A stretch of DNA of 64,000 nt from Treponema primitia ZAS-1 (GTDB taxonomy: Bacteria > Spirochaetota > Spirochaetia > Treponematales > Breznakiellaceae): contig NZ_AEEA01000040.1 of assembly GCF_000297095.1 (NCBI RefSeq), positions 1-64,000 of the forward strand. The letters run 5' to 3'. This document shows, one piece after another, positions 61,577-64,000 of the stretch; position 1 is the stretch's first letter; the number at the start of each line of letters is the position of its first letter. The position numbers and the translations under genes are program-made. The notes under the pieces were generated by a model. The model saw only the letters and a program-made list of their open reading frames with translations, had not been told where the DNA came from and did not search any database.

Positions 61577-62919
61577 TAATATGTTTCCATGAGACGGGGA
61601 GAGCCGTGACTGACCATACCCCGCTTGAGTTCAGAGGCGAGCCGGTCCAGGGCAAGGGCGGGGCTCAGGTTGTAGGTACCCACGGCGCTCTCCGCCTCCC
61701 GCACCGCAGCGCGCCATATATCCCGATAGGCAAGGGCGCCCGGGTCTCCTGCAACTTGCAACGAAGTTTCCCGCGCATTAAGACTTTCCCCAATCAGGGT
61801 GAGGAGGGACTGCAAAAATTGGCTGAACCGGCTGCGGAGCTCAAAATTGTCCGCGCCCTCCAAAACCTTGGATACCAGGGACTTTGTATCCTCCAGGGGC
61901 CGTCCAAGACCGGCGGCCTCCGCAATAGGGGCGGTGTATTTTCCCAGGCTTACCAAGGGGTCGTTCAGCGGCGCGCCGGATCGTTTTAGGGTAATCACCG
62001 ATCCCATGGCAACCGAGGCGACGAAGAGGGCCCCCAGGGGATAGAGGGTTTCACCGGAAACCGGAAGGAAGGAATCAAGGTATAGGCTGATCGAATCCAC
62101 CTGTTCCCGGGGATCCCGGAATATCTTGCGTAAAACCTGTGCCTCCACCGTTTTGTCCCGGGCGATAAAACGGTACGGCCGGACCCGGGATAAAATAGTG
62201 GGGAGCAGCGCCTCGTAATGGGCCGTGGAAAGCACAATGGTTACCCTTTCCGGGGGCTCTTCCAGTATTTTGAGCAGAGAATTACGGGCGCCATCCTGCA
62301 TGTGGTCGGCGTTTTCAATAACCAGGAGTTTCCGTTTCCCCTGGGGCGCCAGGCGGCTCCACCACGCGGCCCGGCGTACTTGGGCTACAGAGATACGGTC
62401 GCCAATGCCCTCGGCTTCCAGTTTAAAACTGATTTTTAGAATCGAATCCACCGTTTTAGTGAGGGCCTCGGGATCTACGGCGTCTAATTCATCCAGATTC
62501 TCGTCCAGGGACTGAATAAGGGGATTTAGTTTTGATATTTTTGGATCGTCCTCCCACAGGACCGGGGAAAAACGGGCCAGGAGTTTGCGGACCGAACGGA
62601 TAAACAGGAACCGTGTTGCCGGAACCGGGGGATCCCGCAAAAAAGCGGCGGCGGAGGCCGCAATCTCCGCAGAAAAGTTCCGGGGCCCCAGGAGGAGAAG
62701 ATCCGGATGGGTAAGTTGGCGGTGGCGGGCGCAGGCCGGACAGGAACAGTTCCAGGCCCCTGTTTGTTCGCAGGAGAGGACACGCCCAAGCTCCAGGGCG
62801 GCGCTGCCCTTACCCGAAGCCTGGGGACCTGAAAACAGCATGGAAGGCGCCAGGATTCCCCCGCTGATATCCGATGAGAGCAGGCTTATTACCGGCTGGC
62901 CTAATACATTTTCAAACAT
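61576..62919 (-). CDS. holB: DNA polymerase III delta' subunit
   Basis: A 447-residue clamp-loader subunit. It has a AAA+ start (MLFSGPQASGKGSAALELG; the position after GK is Gly, fitting a non-hydrolysing delta'), the zinc cysteines C-S-C-P-A-C, and the NSLLKILEEPPERVTIVLST sensor segment. The length is above E. coli HolB (334). Residues about 381-389 are the in-frame repeat ARETSLQV. It overlaps cvpA by eight bases and rsbU-type by one. Confidence 0.88.
   Translation of the reverse strand: MFENVLGQPVISLLSSDISGGILAPSMLFSGPQASGKGSAALELGRVLSCEQTGAWNCSCPACARHRQLTHPDLLLLGPRNFSAEIAASAAAFLRDPPVPATRFLFIRSVRKLLARFSPVLWEDDPKISKLNPLIQSLDENLDELDAVDPEALTKTVDSILKISFKLEAEGIGDRISVAQVRRAAWWSRLAPQGKRKLLVIENADHMQDGARNSLLKILEEPPERVTIVLSTAHYEALLPTILSRVRPYRFIARDKTVEAQVLRKIFRDPREQVDSISLYLDSFLPVSGETLYPLGALFVASVAMGSVITLKRSGAPLNDPLVSLGKYTAPIAEAAGLGRPLEDTKSLVSKVLEGADNFELRSRFSQFLQSLLTLIGESLNARETSLQVAGDPGALAYRDIWRAAVREAESAVGTYNLSPALALDRLASELKRGMVSHGSPRLMETY
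61754..61777 (-). repeat. 24-bp six-frame-open repeat, copy in holB
   Basis: Variant with GGGAA as in the large secreted protein, giving ARETSLQV in frame, in the C-terminal part of HolB at about 381-389. Confidence 0.95.
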
Positions 62920-63409
62920 TGTTTCCCGCCCCCAACACGGGCAGCCTCAATTCCCCCACCAGGGGCCCGAGGAACTTCGCAAAAAAACTATGCTCCAAAA
63001 GAGAGTCGGGGTTGAACAGGGGCTGTATGCCGATAACGAAGAGGATCAGGCTTACCAGAAGCAGCCCCTCCAATAGGCCAAAGACGAGCCCCAGGGCATG
63101 ATCAAGCCCCGCTAGAAGATTAATCCGGGAGATAATATCCTGGATGATATGCTCCAGTATTTTGATAACAAGCAAAACGATTACCATGATGGCGACAAAG
63201 GCTATCAACTCCGGCAATACCGCCACATCCGAGAGAATCTTCGTTCGGACAAAGGCAGCTCCGGCTTGATAAAACAGCAGGGCCGCCAGAAGGCTCAGTA
63301 CCACCGAGGCCATGGACATGATCTCCTTGATGAACCCCCGCAGGGCACAGCGGATGATCAGAATAAAAATAAGTACAATAAAGATGATGTCGATGATCGC
63401 CATGTTCAT
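62912..63409 (-). CDS. CvpA-family membrane protein
   Basis: A 165-residue protein with about four helices. The segment IIDIIFIVLIFILIIRCALRG and the following RGFIKEIMSMASVVLSLL are characteristic of CvpA/colicin V production proteins; function in peptidoglycan or membrane stress is not proven. I chose the start at 63409, where ATGA overlaps the murG stop. Its stop lies inside the holB start. Confidence 0.85.
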   Translation of the reverse strand: MNMAIIDIIFIVLIFILIIRCALRGFIKEIMSMASVVLSLLAALLFYQAGAAFVRTKILSDVAVLPELIAFVAIMVIVLLVIKILEHIIQDIISRINLLAGLDHALGLVFGLLEGLLLVSLILFVIGIQPLFNPDSLLEHSFFAKFLGPLVGELRLPVLGAGNNV

Positions 63410-64000
63410 GTTTCTCCAGTAAGCGCCGAAAATATTTCCCGGGCGATCAGCGCCGCCCCGTCCCGGTTCCCCATACGCGCCGAAGAAGCGGCCATGGCGT
63501 TCCGCAGCTCCGCATTTTCCGCCAGCCCAGCCACGGCGCGGGCCAAGGCCGATGCGGTTTCCTTCAAATTCCCTGCGCCGCCGATTACCACCGCAGCGCC
63601 GGCCTTTTCGAAAACCCGGGCATTTTCCACCTGATCCCCCCGGGTACCCGAACCCCGGAGCGGTATGAGCGCCATGGGCTTCCCCGCAACAGCGGCTTCC
63701 CAGACCGTACCGGCGCCGCTGCGGCCCAGGATCAGTTCCGCTGCGGCCAATACCTGGGGCATATCCTCCCGGATATACGCGTAGGGAAGGTATCGTTCCG
63801 AAGCGGGTACATCCCAGCCCTGGTTGGGGCCGGTCTGGTGTACCACGGTATAATATTTGGTAAGGGCGGGCAAACATTCCCTGACCAGTTCGTTGATCTC
63901 CCGGGCGCCCTGGCTGCCCCCTAAAACCAGGAGTATCCGCTCATCAGGCCCAATCCCCAAGAAGGCCCTTCCCCGGGCGGCGTCGGCATTACGGAAGCCG
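63406..64000 (-). CDS. murG: MurG, C-terminal part, runs off the right edge
   Basis: About 198 residues of the lipid II-forming glycosyltransferase that adds GlcNAc to lipid I at the inner face of the membrane. The second domain shows VLGGSQGAREIN, VVHQTGPNQG and the donor-binding GRSGAGTVWEAAVAGKPMALIPL. The frame remains open to 64000, so the N-terminal acceptor domain lies outside. Its stop overlaps the CvpA start as ATGA. Confidence 0.95.
   Translation of the reverse strand, partial: GFRNADAARGRAFLGIGPDERILLVLGGSQGAREINELVRECLPALTKYYTVVHQTGPNQGWDVPASERYLPYAYIREDMPQVLAAAELILGRSGAGTVWEAAVAGKPMALIPLRGSGTRGDQVENARVFEKAGAAVVIGGAGNLKETASALARAVAGLAENAELRNAMAASSARMGNRDGAALIAREIFSALTGET

Overview
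The window reads as chromosomal DNA of a spirochaete, most likely a Treponema of the termite-gut type. This is an inference from gene content: a V-type rather than F-type ATPase operon with a DUF2764 gene, a TamB-BamA-OmpH-MutS run typical of a double-membraned cell, many TPR lipoproteins, and moderately GC-rich, densely packed genes with many ATGA or TAATG stop/start overlaps. No rRNA, tRNA or CRISPR array was seen.

Layout. Positions 1-2210 are the only mobile-looking part: an IS256-family transposase running off the left edge, an AT-rich gene-free stretch with short repeats, and a tyrosine recombinase. From 2236 to 12214 minus-strand genes encode a Gld-like ABC system with RNase Z, an ACT/UPF0210 pair and two TPR proteins. 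From 12371 to 14801 a plus-strand trio carries a phosphoesterase, a ParB-like protein and pyridoxal kinase. From 14806 to 26075 lies tamB-bamA-ompH-mutS, followed by comF. From 26183 to 36984 are tmk, hrpB, ligA, trmB, lipoproteins and a membrane protein. A 1,611-residue secreted protein fills 37010-41845. Then come a TPR lipoprotein, upp, ispG, the V-ATPase operon (E, DUF2764, A, B, D, I, K) and galM. The right end has a J-domain protein, an NtrC-type two-component pair, an RsbW/STAS/RsbU partner-switching set, and murG-cvpA-holB.

The most unusual signal is repetitive DNA. A 24-bp sequence that is open in all six frames lies in frame inside five unrelated genes (mutS, tamB, hrpB twice in tandem, the 1,611-residue protein, holB). 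It adds the residues ARGTSLQV or ARETSLQV, or TCNEVPRA when read from the other strand. Two other genes carry related-looking short in-frame repeats: the ABC ATPase (24-bp units sharing the core AACGAAGTT) and the histidine kinase (15-bp units). Between genes there is a separate ~140-bp element with 22-bp terminal inverted repeats (two full copies and one remnant), an array of four units spaced exactly 83 bp apart upstream of hrpB in which upstream units carry their own RBS-like motif and mini-ORF, and a long perfect-stem hairpin next to mutS.

All family assignments come from reading motifs in the translated sequence; no database search was run.
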